In this document: in pieces, positions 26,715-34,578 of the stretch | How positions within the stretch are numbered: the first letter of the stretch is position 1 | Layout: every line of letters begins with the position of its first letter | NCBI RefSeq assembly: GCF_900110925.1 | Contig: NZ_FOFP01000014.1 | Location: 62,001 to 126,000, forward strand | Reading direction: 5' to 3' | Source: Pseudomonas cuatrocienegasensis | Lineage (GTDB): Bacteria > Pseudomonadota > Gammaproteobacteria > Pseudomonadales > Pseudomonadaceae | Length of the DNA: 64,000 nt | Translations under genes and position numbers: made by a program | The notes under the pieces: model-generated | The model's input: only the letters and a program-made list of their open reading frames with translations | Database searches by the model: none | Told to the model about the DNA's origin: nothing

Positions 26715-28325
26715 CTACTCGACCAGGCGTACGTAGGAGCCCTGCCGGCGGATGTCGTCGAGAATCGCGTCGAGCCGGTTTTGCAGGCGGCCTTCGGCAG
26801 CGACGAAGTCGAAGCCGGGGAGGTAGGTGATGTCGCCTGCCTGCTCGGTGCAGCGGGCCAGACCCGGCCCGGCCAGACGGCGGAAATCCGAGGCACCATC
26901 GATCGTCGTGTCTTCGGCGCCCAGGTCGTTGTTTTCGATCTCGTCCTGGCCGATGGCGATCAGGAAGAAGCGCAGTTTGCGTTCGCGAAAGCTGTCGCAC
27001 AGCCGGGCAAAACGCTGCGTTCGTAAGCTCTGGTTTTCGCCGTCAGTGCCGGTCTCGCCATCGATGGCCTGAGCGGTGTCTGCGTTGTAGGAGTCGCTGT
27101 CGAACCAGCGCTGACCGGTGGTGTTGACCAGCATGACGATGGCTTTGTAGCTGTCACCGCCATCCTCCTTGAAGTCCTTGGGTAATTCGTCCGGCAGGTT
27201 CCAGCCACTGCTGCCACGAAATGCCGGGGCCAGCGCCATGGCACTCCAGCCCATGGCGATGGCGTAGTTGACGTTGAAACGCGTGGACATCTGCTCGAGA
27301 CGTTCCTCGATCTTGTTGATGTCGTTGCTCAACGGCAGCAGCGGTGCGGACGGGCAGCCTTTGTCGGCGACCATCCAGCGCGTGTCGTTGGTGCCAGTGG
27401 CCTGGCCGAATATGGGGTTGGGGCCGACCCAGCGGATCGGCGTGGCGCCTGGACTGCCGTTCTCTGGCAGATCGTGGCGGTAGTAAATACGGAATTGTCC
27501 AGCAGGTGCCTGATCCCAGAAATAGTTATCGCCCCGGTTCAGGCCACGGTACATGCACAGCAGATTAGCGCGCCGATCTGGAATACGGCGGTCGTGCAGG
27601 CCGGCGTAGCCGGAGCGGAACAGCGAGGTCAGCTCGATCGGGCGCAGGGCATTGGCCATCGCCCAACTGTTCAGGCGTTGTGCATGATTGCCACTGGGAC
27701 CAGCCGGGGCGCGCGTTTGCGGGTTGGTGTAGTCGGGCGAAACGTTTACCGTCTGGCTGTAGGGCACCAGCGCCAGCCAGGCGTCATCGCGACCCTCTAC
27801 CAGCTTCTGGGCGAAACGCATGCTCTGACGGCGCAGTACCTGCAAGTTGCTTTCGTTTTCCGAACCCGAGTTGGGCAGGGCCAGCGCCACTTCCAGAGCA
27901 CTTGGCTGCACCTCGACGGTGGAGTGCACCTGGATAAATCTGGGTTCGGCGCCGAGCAGCTCGGCATCGGCCTGCAAGGTTACCTCGACCCTGTAGCGGG
28001 TGCGGCCTTCGTCGCCTTTCTGCTCGCTCAGGGTGAGCGCTTCTTCGTCGATCTGGGTGGCGAGGGTGCTGTCCAGACCGAGGTTGTTGACGACGTACCC
28101 GTACGCCAGCTTCTTGAATTCTTCCAGCGATTTTTCACCGTTGCCCAGGCGCTCCTGACCGACCGCGAGCGCCGCCAGGTCGGTGGCGCGCTTGACCTGC
28201 GAAGCGCTGTTGACCATGCGGCTGGTGTCGATGGCGTAAGCGGTGGCGAGCAGGGCGCCGCCGAGGGCCAGCACCATGAAGGGCGCGATACTGCCGCGCT
28301 GACGGCGAGCGCTGATCATAAGCAT
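26715..28325 (-). CDS. tadG: TadG-like pilus-associated protein
   Basis: A 536-residue protein beginning with the TadG/TadE-type pattern: a short basic stretch (ISARRQRGSIAP), one hydrophobic helix, then ...AYAIDTSRMVNSASQVKRATDLAALA, the prepilin-like segment that places Tad minor proteins in the membrane. The large periplasmic domain contains stretches typical of TadG von Willebrand-like regions (ALVPYSQTVNV, YKAIVMLVNTTGQ). ATGs at 28325 and 28319 are both possible; upstream in-frame codons are not coding-like. It is detached from the main tad operon by a DUF454 gene and a REP-like hairpin. It heads the giant-protein operon, 56 bp before that gene, with its own upstream regulatory box. Confidence 0.8.
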   Translation of the reverse strand: MLMISARRQRGSIAPFMVLALGGALLATAYAIDTSRMVNSASQVKRATDLAALAVGQERLGNGEKSLEEFKKLAYGYVVNNLGLDSTLATQIDEEALTLSEQKGDEGRTRYRVEVTLQADAELLGAEPRFIQVHSTVEVQPSALEVALALPNSGSENESNLQVLRRQSMRFAQKLVEGRDDAWLALVPYSQTVNVSPDYTNPQTRAPAGPSGNHAQRLNSWAMANALRPIELTSLFRSGYAGLHDRRIPDRRANLLCMYRGLNRGDNYFWDQAPAGQFRIYYRHDLPENGSPGATPIRWVGPNPIFGQATGTNDTRWMVADKGCPSAPLLPLSNDINKIEERLEQMSTRFNVNYAIAMGWSAMALAPAFRGSSGWNLPDELPKDFKEDGGDSYKAIVMLVNTTGQRWFDSDSYNADTAQAIDGETGTDGENQSLRTQRFARLCDSFRERKLRFFLIAIGQDEIENNDLGAEDTTIDGASDFRRLAGPGLARCTEQAGDITYLPGFDFVAAEGRLQNRLDAILDDIRRQGSYVRLVE

Positions 28326-28502
28326 TGCCCGTCGTGACTGTCTGTCTGCAGTGCATGAGGTGATGACACTCCCGGATGGCGAAGCTGGGGGATGAAGGGG
28401 AGTACATGCATCGAGAGTCTTGCCTTTCAATGGACGCCCGGAGGGATGGGGCGCGGAGCGTGAAAGATAAGAATAATTCCCAATCGCAAGCAATCATCGT
28501 TT

Positions 28503-28520
28503 CATTAAGAATGCTTAAGG
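28503..28520 (-). promoter_or_regulatory. Tad-type direct-repeat box of the tadG/giant-protein operon
   Basis: Plus-strand CATTAAGAATGCTTAAGG. On the minus strand the reading is CCTTAAGCATTCTTAATG, two CTTAA half-sites at a 10-bp period. The next two bases and the following stretch also match the flp promoter: TTGC starts at the same offset and an AT-rich element follows about 18 bp further on. The box is about 180 bp upstream of the tadG start, so a long leader is implied. Same motif at 12444, 39977 and 42138. Confidence 0.65.
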
Positions 28521-28597
28521 GAAAGTCTGGGGCAATTAATCAACGAGCGGTTTGGCGGGCGTTGCAACCCTTCGCTCATGGCTATTTGCACGCCGCT

Positions 28598-28644
28598 TGT
28601 AGGAGGTGCTTTAGCGGGTTGTCGCGGCTAAAGCCCTCCCACGG
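28598..28644. repeat. Degenerate REP-like hairpin
   Basis: Imperfect inverted repeat with arms TGTAGGAGGTGCTTTAGC and GCTAAAGCCCTCCCACG. It is related to the two better REP copies at 46256 and 49112 (GTGGGAGGGGCTTTAGC core). Lies 20 bp downstream of the DUF454 gene stop on the minus strand and may act as its terminator. Confidence 0.7.
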
Positions 28645-28663
28645 CTCATCCAGTCTCCGGGAT

Positions 28664-29083
28664 TCAGGCGGCCGAGCGTTCCACCGGCAACGATTCGGGT
28701 CGCGACCAGATCCAGCAGGCACCGCAGAGCATGCCGCCGCCGGCACTGATCAGCAGCCACAGCGGTGGGTTGTGCCACAGCAGCAGGCCGAAGCACAGCA
28801 GCATGCTGACGCTGGCGTACAGTTTGTGGCGACGGGCGATCACGCCACCTTGCGCCCAGTTGCTGAGCATTGGCCCGAACACGCGGTGTTCGTGCAGCCA
28901 ACGGTTAAGGCGCGGCGAGCTTTTACTCGAAGCCCAGGCGGCCAGTAGGAGGAACTCGGTGGCAGGTAACCCCGGCAGGATAACGCCGAGAATGGCGCAA
29001 CCCAGGCTCAGGTAGGCCAGTACCAGATAGCAGAGCCGTTTGACCTGGCTGGTGGCGGGTACGCAATGGGACGGGGTAGGCAT
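28664..29083 (-). CDS. DUF454 (YbaN-like) inner-membrane protein
   Basis: A 139-residue small membrane protein of the DUF454/YbaN family. Family features seen: YLSLGCAILGVILPGLPATEFLLLAAW (first hydrophobic hairpin), SSPRLNRWLHEHRVFGP, a basic loop (ARRHKL), then two more hydrophobic helices. The function of the family is not established. The ATG at 29083 was chosen over a GTG six codons upstream because the upstream codons add nothing family-like. It sits alone between the tad operon and tadG, separated by gaps on both sides, and its presence interrupts what is usually a contiguous tad locus. Confidence 0.85.
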   Translation of the reverse strand: MPTPSHCVPATSQVKRLCYLVLAYLSLGCAILGVILPGLPATEFLLLAAWASSKSSPRLNRWLHEHRVFGPMLSNWAQGGVIARRHKLYASVSMLLCFGLLLWHNPPLWLLISAGGGMLCGACWIWSRPESLPVERSAA

Positions 29084-29296
29084 TTCTAGGAGAATCCGCA
29101 CAGCAACAAGTTGACCAGTAAAAGGGGCTTGCAGACGCGAGACAAGTTAAGAGGTCTTCATCTTTTTCGCCGCGCAGCGTGCGAAGACCAGGCAGGAGAA
29201 AGCAGGGCGCAGGCTGGAACCCCGTGCCGTGTTTAGCAAAGCTGTGAGTGATCTGTGGACGTTCACGGTGATAGAAAGGCTGAAGACCGGTCTAAA

Positions 29297-29878
29297 TCAG
29301 CCGTCGTCGTCCTTGATCCCGACTTCTTCGCTGAGGGGATCGTCCAGTTCGATGCTGTTGTAGCTCATGCGCGCGAAGGAGATGGTCTGGATATCCTTCT
29401 CGGCGATCAGGGCGCTGCTGAGGGCCAGGTTGTCGCTGTTGCGGCACAGTTGCACGACCACCAGGGAGGTGCTTGGCGGCGCTTCGTCATCCTCTGTGGC
29501 GGGGGCCTCTTCGGGTAGCTCGCCATTGTATTGGCCATCGGTGTACAGCTGCGCGCAGATGCCTTCGACATTGCCGCGATACAGCGGTTTCCAGGGCATG
29601 CTGCGGTCGAGCATGACCCGGCTGATGACCATCTCGTAATCGCCCAGCACACCGGGGGCGGCGCTCTGTTCGGTCAGGGCCTGGAGGCTGTCCTTGTCCA
29701 GGCGGCTCTGCATGGCCAGGGTGCTGGCAACGGTATGCGCGGACTGCTCCATGTAGGCGCGGGCCTGATTGATGTTGTACAGGTCGGCGATGATGATCGC
29801 GCTGCCGATCAGTAGCGGCAGGATCAACGCGGTTTCCACCAGAGCATTGCCGCGCTGTGTGCGGGGTGAAGCAATCAT
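29297..29878 (-). CDS. tadF: TadE/TadF-like minor pseudopilin (second copy)
   Basis: A 193-residue protein with the Tad pseudopilin start: a basic leader (SPRTQRGNALVETALILPLLIGSAIIIADLYNI) where Glu follows the processing-site region and a hydrophobic helix runs about residues 15-33. The C-terminal part is acidic (PEEAPATEDDEAPP). TadE and TadF are prepilin-like proteins processed by TadV and needed for pilus assembly. It overlaps the upstream tadE-like gene by 4 bp and is the last gene of the flp-tad operon. Which of the two copies is TadE and which TadF is assigned by order only. Confidence 0.82.
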   Translation of the reverse strand: MIASPRTQRGNALVETALILPLLIGSAIIIADLYNINQARAYMEQSAHTVASTLAMQSRLDKDSLQALTEQSAAPGVLGDYEMVISRVMLDRSMPWKPLYRGNVEGICAQLYTDGQYNGELPEEAPATEDDEAPPSTSLVVVQLCRNSDNLALSSALIAEKDIQTISFARMSYNSIELDDPLSEEVGIKDDDG

Positions 29879-30393
29879 TGCGCGTCCTCCTCCTGTTCCC
29901 GCTCGCTGGTCAGGCTGCCGAGCAGTTGCCGGTACTGGTACTGGAAGGCATCGCCGAGACCGAATAGGGCCGGCAGTGGGGTCATGAACGTCTGGGTCAG
30001 GTCAACGCTGACACTGAGCACGGGCGGCGAACGATCAGCGGCGTCCTGTTCTTCATCCGCTTCGCCACCACCGAAGCGGCGCAGGTTGTCGAAAGCCAGC
30101 ACGTCCACTTCGAAGTTGTCCTCGGTGAGGAAACCGTAGGAAGTGTCGATCAGGCGCTCCTCGATGGCTTCCTGCAGTACTTCTGGTGTTTGCGTGTAGA
30201 AGGCGCGGTCCTGGCGAAAGTCCTGCAGGGCACGTTCCAGCGACAAGCTGCCGACGCCGATCATCAGACTGATGCGCGCCAATTCGAAGAGCATCATTAC
30301 GCCGAACAGCAGCACCGGCAGAATCAGTGCGGTTTCTATCGCGGTGACGCCTTGCTGGTTGCGCCGCAGGGCACGCAGGTTGGCTGGACGCAT
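29875..30393 (-). CDS. tadE: TadE-like minor pseudopilin
   Basis: A 172-residue protein with a basic leader and the TadE motif (RRNQQGVTAIETALILPVLLFGVMMLFELARI): a Gly-Val-Thr-Ala-Ile-Glu processing region followed by a hydrophobic helix, about residues 14-40. It ends with an acidic Glu-rich tail. It starts 2 bp after the tadD stop region and overlaps the following tadF-like gene by 4 bp, so it belongs to the Tad operon. Confidence 0.86.
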   Translation of the reverse strand: MRPANLRALRRNQQGVTAIETALILPVLLFGVMMLFELARISLMIGVGSLSLERALQDFRQDRAFYTQTPEVLQEAIEERLIDTSYGFLTEDNFEVDVLAFDNLRRFGGGEADEEQDAADRSPPVLSVSVDLTQTFMTPLPALFGLGDAFQYQYRQLLGSLTSEREQEEDAQ

Positions 30394-30395
30394 GG

Positions 30396-31259
30396 CTAGT
30401 TCTGCTCGCTCAGGACCAGGGGTTGCTGGCTGGCGGCCAGCAGTTCACTGGCCAGGGGTGCGCCGGCATTGACCCGGGCACGAGCGGTACGAAATTGCTC
30501 GACAATGGTGGCGGCATAGTCCGCTTCCAGGCTTTCCAGCAGCACGGCCTGGGCGGTGTCGTCATGCCCGGCGAAGACATAGGCCAATGCCAGGTTGAGC
30601 TGTAGGCTGATATCGCCCTGGCCGCGGGCCTGATTGAGCAGGCCGATGGCACGGCTGCTGTCGCCGCTGGCCAGCCAGGACAGGGCCAGGTTGTTCAATG
30701 CAGGGCTGTAGCCAGGATCGATGGCCAGCGCTTTCTCGAATTGTTGGCGAGCATCTTCATCGCGCTTTTGCAGGTTGTAGGCGACGCCGAGGCCGTTGAG
30801 CGCCTGCAGGTTATTCGGCTGAGCGTGCGCGGCGCAGCGGAAGTCGTGTTCGGCCAGAGCGGCCTGACCCAGAGCCAGGTGCGCGCGACCCAGGCCGGAG
30901 CAGAGGGCTACGCGCTGCTCCGCTGGCAGGGCGCTGGCATCGCCGCCCAGTTCGGCACGGGCGCGTTGGTACAGCGGCAGTGCTTCCTTGGCAGGGCGCA
31001 CGGTGGCGGCGACGCTGGCGTATTCGAGCACATAGCTGCCCTTGAGCTGGCCGCGTTCATCCATGCGCGCATAGACCTCGTAGGCGGCCTGGAAACGCCG
31101 GTTGTCGCGCAGGGTGTGGGCCAGGCGCAGGGCCTCGCCGGCCTCCTTGTCGAGCGGCGGCTGGCCAGGAACGAGGCTGGCACAACCGCCCAGGGTCAGG
31201 CTGATCAGCAGAAGTGGTAGAACGGTGCGGTACGAAGGCATGACGGGTTCTCGCATCAT
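30396..31259 (-). CDS. tadD: Tad pilus assembly TPR lipoprotein TadD
   Basis: TadD is a tetratricopeptide-repeat lipoprotein that helps secretin assembly. The product has a signal peptide with lipobox (LTLGGCAS) and repeated TPR helices; the clearest are LQALNGLGVAYNLQKRDEDARQQFEKALAIDPGYSPALNNLALSWLASGD-type blocks around residues 150-210. The ATG at 31259 overlaps the tadC stop (ATGA). ATGs at 31256 and 31241 are alternatives; the last places the signal peptide right at the N-terminus and has GCGAGAA upstream, so the exact start is uncertain by six codons. Confidence 0.88.
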   Translation of the reverse strand: MMREPVMPSYRTVLPLLLISLTLGGCASLVPGQPPLDKEAGEALRLAHTLRDNRRFQAAYEVYARMDERGQLKGSYVLEYASVAATVRPAKEALPLYQRARAELGGDASALPAEQRVALCSGLGRAHLALGQAALAEHDFRCAAHAQPNNLQALNGLGVAYNLQKRDEDARQQFEKALAIDPGYSPALNNLALSWLASGDSSRAIGLLNQARGQGDISLQLNLALAYVFAGHDDTAQAVLLESLEADYAATIVEQFRTARARVNAGAPLASELLAASQQPLVLSEQN

Positions 31260-32218
31260 TGGCTGAGCAGGCGGATGACGCGCACCATGGCGGGTGCGCC
31301 CATCATCGCCACGATGGGGGGCAGGATCAGCGTCATCAGCGGCACGCTGAGTTGCGCGGGCAGTTTGCCGGCGCGTTCTTCCAGGGTGAGGATCAGTGTT
31401 TTGCGGCTTTCCTCGGAGATGGTGCGCAGTGCCTGAGACAGTGGTGTGCCGTAGCGCTCGGCCTGGATCAGGGTCGCCACCATGCTCTCGATGCCGCTGA
31501 CCCCGGTACGTTCGGCGAGGTTCAGCAGCGCCCGTGGGCGGTCGCTGAGAATCTGCAGTTCGGCATAGGTGTAGCGCAGTTCGTCGGCCAGCTCCGGCGC
31601 CGATAGCACCAGCTCCTTGGACACCACTTGCAGCACACGACCCAGTGGCAGACCGGCTTCGGCGCAGATCACCATCAGGTCGAGACCGTCGGGCAGGTTG
31701 CGCTCCAGGCGTTCGCCGCGCTGCGCGCTGCGCATCTTCAGGCCAACTTCCGGCAGGGTTGTGCCAGCGAACAGGGCGAGCAAGCCGCCGGCCACGCCGT
31801 TGAGGCCCATTCGCGAGCCGGGCTCGAGGATGCCGAACAGCACCACCAGGGCCAGCAACACGCCCAGCGCATACTTGCAAGCCATCAGCAGGCCGAGCGC
31901 TTCCTGGCTACGTAACCCCGCCATGATCAGCAAGCGGCGCAGCTTCTGGCGGTCGCTGTCGGTGCCGGCCAGGCTTTCGCCGAAGCGCGCCACGGGCAAC
32001 AGCAGGGCCAGCAGGCGTGGCGGCAGTTGCAGGCCCTGGCCGCGCAGAATGTCATCGACCTGGCGCGGTGCCTGCTCTTGCTGGGCGCTACCGCGCAGGC
32101 GATCACGCAGCGGAGTGAGCTGTCGGAGGTGGTGCAGACCGATCAGCAGTAAGCCGATACCAGCCAGTAAAATGGCCAGCGCGGCAGCCGCCAACGGGTC
32201 ATTGAACAGTGCGCTCAT
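31256..32218 (-). CDS. tadC: Tad inner-membrane platform protein TadC
   Basis: A 320-residue protein of the type II secretion F family, which forms the inner-membrane platform with TadB. It has an N-terminal hydrophobic helix, a cytoplasmic loop (LPPRLLALLLPVARFGESL), a pair of helices near 105-160, the conserved LPDGLDLMVICAEAGLPLGRVLQVVSKEL segment, and TPLSQALRTISEESR...LTLEERAGKLPAQLSVPLM before the last helices. Overlaps tadB by 4 bp and tadD by 4 bp. Confidence 0.94.
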   Translation of the reverse strand: MSALFNDPLAAAALAILLAGIGLLLIGLHHLRQLTPLRDRLRGSAQQEQAPRQVDDILRGQGLQLPPRLLALLLPVARFGESLAGTDSDRQKLRRLLIMAGLRSQEALGLLMACKYALGVLLALVVLFGILEPGSRMGLNGVAGGLLALFAGTTLPEVGLKMRSAQRGERLERNLPDGLDLMVICAEAGLPLGRVLQVVSKELVLSAPELADELRYTYAELQILSDRPRALLNLAERTGVSGIESMVATLIQAERYGTPLSQALRTISEESRKTLILTLEERAGKLPAQLSVPLMTLILPPIVAMMGAPAMVRVIRLLSQ

Positions 32219-33204
32219 GACACCCTCCGAACCATGAAATGGGTGAGCATCAGGCCCAGGGCGACACTGCCAAAGGCGTAAAACAGCACACTGTTGCCGG
32301 TCGGATCACCGAGCAGGAAGTGAAAGTCGCGCGGTGAGTTCAGGTACATGTAGCCGAGTGCCAGCGGCACCAGCGAAGCAACGATTTTCGCCGAGGCGCG
32401 TGCCTCCGAGGTTTTCGCCTGGATCTTCAGTTGCAGCTCATGGCGATCACGCAGGGTCGCCGAGAGACGGTCGAGGGTTTCCCCGAGGCGGCCACCGGCT
32501 TCCTGGTTGATGATCAGAATCACCGCGAAGAAACGGTATTCGTTGAGCGGGATGCGCTGGGCCGAGTCCTGCATGGCCTGGCGCAACGGCACACCGATGC
32601 GTAACCAGTTGTCGATCAGGGCGAACTCAATGGCCAGCGGGCCGGCCAGGTTGGGGGCGACCAGGGCAAAGGCATTGCTCACCGGCACGCCTGCGCGGGC
32701 GGTGCGGGTAATCGCGTCGATGGCTTCCGGCAGGCTCTGCTTGAGTTCGTTCAAGTGCTTGGCCAGGCCGCTGCGGTAGCCCAGGGTGGCCAGCACGCTG
32801 AAGAACAGCAGCGACAGTAATAGGCTGGCGAGCACCGGGAACGGCGTTTCGCGGCCCAGCAGCACGCCACCCATCAGGCTGAGCAGCCCAGTCAGGGCCA
32901 CGCGCATCAGCAGGCTCTCGCGCCAGCCGAGTACGCTGAGGCCGAGCCACAGGCGGGCGATCCTTGGGCCGATCACGGGCAGGTCGGCGAAGGGCGCTTG
33001 CTGCATGTCGCGCAAGATGCCGTCGAGGGAAACCTGTGACGTGGTCGCGTGCGCCTGCCCATCCAGCTCGCCCTTGAGCTTTTCCAGGTGCCGGACAGTT
33101 GCCTTGTCACGCTGGTTACGGGAGGACAGGCTGCGCGCCGCCAGCACGGCGAGGATCACCGCGGCGAACACCAGCAGGGTCAGCAGATCAAGTACGGCGT
33201 CCAT
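32215..33204 (-). CDS. tadB: Tad inner-membrane platform protein TadB
   Basis: A 329-residue type II secretion F-family protein. It begins with a hydrophobic helix (LDLLTLLVFAAVILAVLAA). The F domain is recognisable from LPEAIDAITRTARAGVPVSNAFALVA, PLRQAMQDSAQRIPLNEYRFFAVILIINQEAGGRLGETLDRLS, and two C-terminal helices. The ATG at 33204 overlaps the last base of the tadA stop (TGATG), so the reading frame upstream of it is not part of the gene. It partners TadC. Confidence 0.93.
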   Translation of the reverse strand: MDAVLDLLTLLVFAAVILAVLAARSLSSRNQRDKATVRHLEKLKGELDGQAHATTSQVSLDGILRDMQQAPFADLPVIGPRIARLWLGLSVLGWRESLLMRVALTGLLSLMGGVLLGRETPFPVLASLLLSLLFFSVLATLGYRSGLAKHLNELKQSLPEAIDAITRTARAGVPVSNAFALVAPNLAGPLAIEFALIDNWLRIGVPLRQAMQDSAQRIPLNEYRFFAVILIINQEAGGRLGETLDRLSATLRDRHELQLKIQAKTSEARASAKIVASLVPLALGYMYLNSPRDFHFLLGDPTGNSVLFYAFGSVALGLMLTHFMVRRVS

Positions 33205-34565
33205 CAGACCTGACCTTCGAACAGGTGCGCGTGGGCACTGTAGAAGTGCGGCCGCTGACCGCTCGAGGCGTACTGGCCGGTGAGGCGGCCCTTGGCATCG
33301 ACGCTGCTGGTCTTGAAGCTGAACAGTTCCTGGGTCTGGATCACGTCGTTTTCCATCCCGCAGACTTCGGTGATCGATACCACGCGGCGCGCACCGTCGC
33401 GCATCCGCTCGATCTGCACGATAAGGTTGACGGCACTGGCGATCTGCCGGCGAATGGCTTCCAGCGGCAGTTGCATGCTGGCCATCATCACCATGTTTTC
33501 CAGGCGCATGATGGCGTCGCGTGGGGTGTTGGAGTGCACGGTACACAGCGAGCCGTCATGCCCGGTGTTCATCGCCTGGAGCATGTCGAAACACTCGCCG
33601 CCACGCACCTCGCCGAGGATGATGCGGTCGGGGCGCATGCGCAGGGCGTTGCGCACCAGGTCGCGCTGGTCGACCTTGCCGGTGCCTTCGGCGCTGACCG
33701 GGCGGGTTTCCAGGCGCACCACATGGATCTGTTGCAGTTGCAGTTCGGCGGCATCTTCGATGGTGATGATGCGGTCGTCTTCACTGATCTTCTGCGACAG
33801 GGCGTTGAGCAGGGTGGTCTTGCCCGCGCCGGTACCGCCGGAGACGATGATATTGAGCTTGGCCTGCATCGCGCGTTGCAGCACCAGGGCCATCTCCATG
33901 GACATTGCGCCGCGCTCGGCGAGGATTTCCAGGGACATGTTGCGGCGCATGAACTTACGGATGGAGATGGTGGTGCCGTCGATCGCCAGCGGGTAGGTGA
34001 TGACGTTGACCCGGCTGCCGTCGGCCAGGCGCGCATCGACCATCGGATGGCTTTCGTCGATGCGCCGGCCAACCGCAGCGGCGATGCGCTGGGCGGTGTT
34101 GAGCACGTGTTCTTCGTCGACGAAGGTGATCGGCGACAGCTCCAGTTTGCCGAAGCGCTCGACGAACACCTGCCCGGCACCGTTGACCAGGATGTCGTTC
34201 ACCGTATCGTCGGCCAGCAGTGGCTGGATCGGCCCGATACCGACCATCTCGTTGAGCATTTCCTCGGCGATGGCTTCCTCTTCCTGCCGTGACAACTGCA
34301 GGCGGTTGTCGTCGCAGATACGGCGGATCATCGATTCGATCTGCACGCGCAGCTTGTCGCGGCCCATGGCGGCAGCCTTGAGCGGGTCGATCTGGTCGTA
34401 CAGGTAGCCGCGAATCAGTTTGCGATTGTGCGTGCCAAGGCTATCGGCGGGCTTGCCCTGGGCGCTGCGCTGCACGCTGGTGGCACGTACGTCCTGGGGC
34501 TCGGCTGTGGTCGGCTGTTGCACGGCCACCGGCTTGCGGTTGTTTTGTGGGTGACGAATAAGCAT
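33204..34565 (-). CDS. tadA: Tad pilus assembly ATPase TadA (CpaF)
   Basis: TadA powers Flp pilus extension (and, in studied systems, retraction). The 453-residue protein has a variable N-terminus of about 60 residues, then the secretion-ATPase core: Walker A SGGTGAGKTT near residue 242, an Asp box (ITIEDAAELQLQQIHVVRLETRP), Walker B (RIILGEVRGGE) and His box (AMNTGHDGSLCTVHSNTPRDA). All catalytic residues appear intact. It lies 13 bp downstream of tadZ and is translationally coupled to tadB. Confidence 0.97.
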   Translation of the reverse strand: MLIRHPQNNRKPVAVQQPTTAEPQDVRATSVQRSAQGKPADSLGTHNRKLIRGYLYDQIDPLKAAAMGRDKLRVQIESMIRRICDDNRLQLSRQEEEAIAEEMLNEMVGIGPIQPLLADDTVNDILVNGAGQVFVERFGKLELSPITFVDEEHVLNTAQRIAAAVGRRIDESHPMVDARLADGSRVNVITYPLAIDGTTISIRKFMRRNMSLEILAERGAMSMEMALVLQRAMQAKLNIIVSGGTGAGKTTLLNALSQKISEDDRIITIEDAAELQLQQIHVVRLETRPVSAEGTGKVDQRDLVRNALRMRPDRIILGEVRGGECFDMLQAMNTGHDGSLCTVHSNTPRDAIMRLENMVMMASMQLPLEAIRRQIASAVNLIVQIERMRDGARRVVSITEVCGMENDVIQTQELFSFKTSSVDAKGRLTGQYASSGQRPHFYSAHAHLFEGQV

Positions 34566-34578
34566 GCGCGTGGTCCTC

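Noticed and set aside
26659..27000. 114-codon N-terminal extension of the giant protein
   Set aside because: Arg/Pro-rich, overlaps the TadG-like gene, has no ribosome-binding site; the LEPR motif and GGAAGAC support the ATG at 26658.
28460..28485. Fur-like AT-rich sequence (GATAAGAATAATTCCC) in the tadG leader
   Set aside because: Only about 11 of 19 positions match the Fur consensus; one half-site only.
28326..28493. 56-codon N-terminal extension of the TadG-like protein
   Set aside because: No family similarity and no signal-like segment; the basic leader and prepilin-type helix start at 28325/28319.
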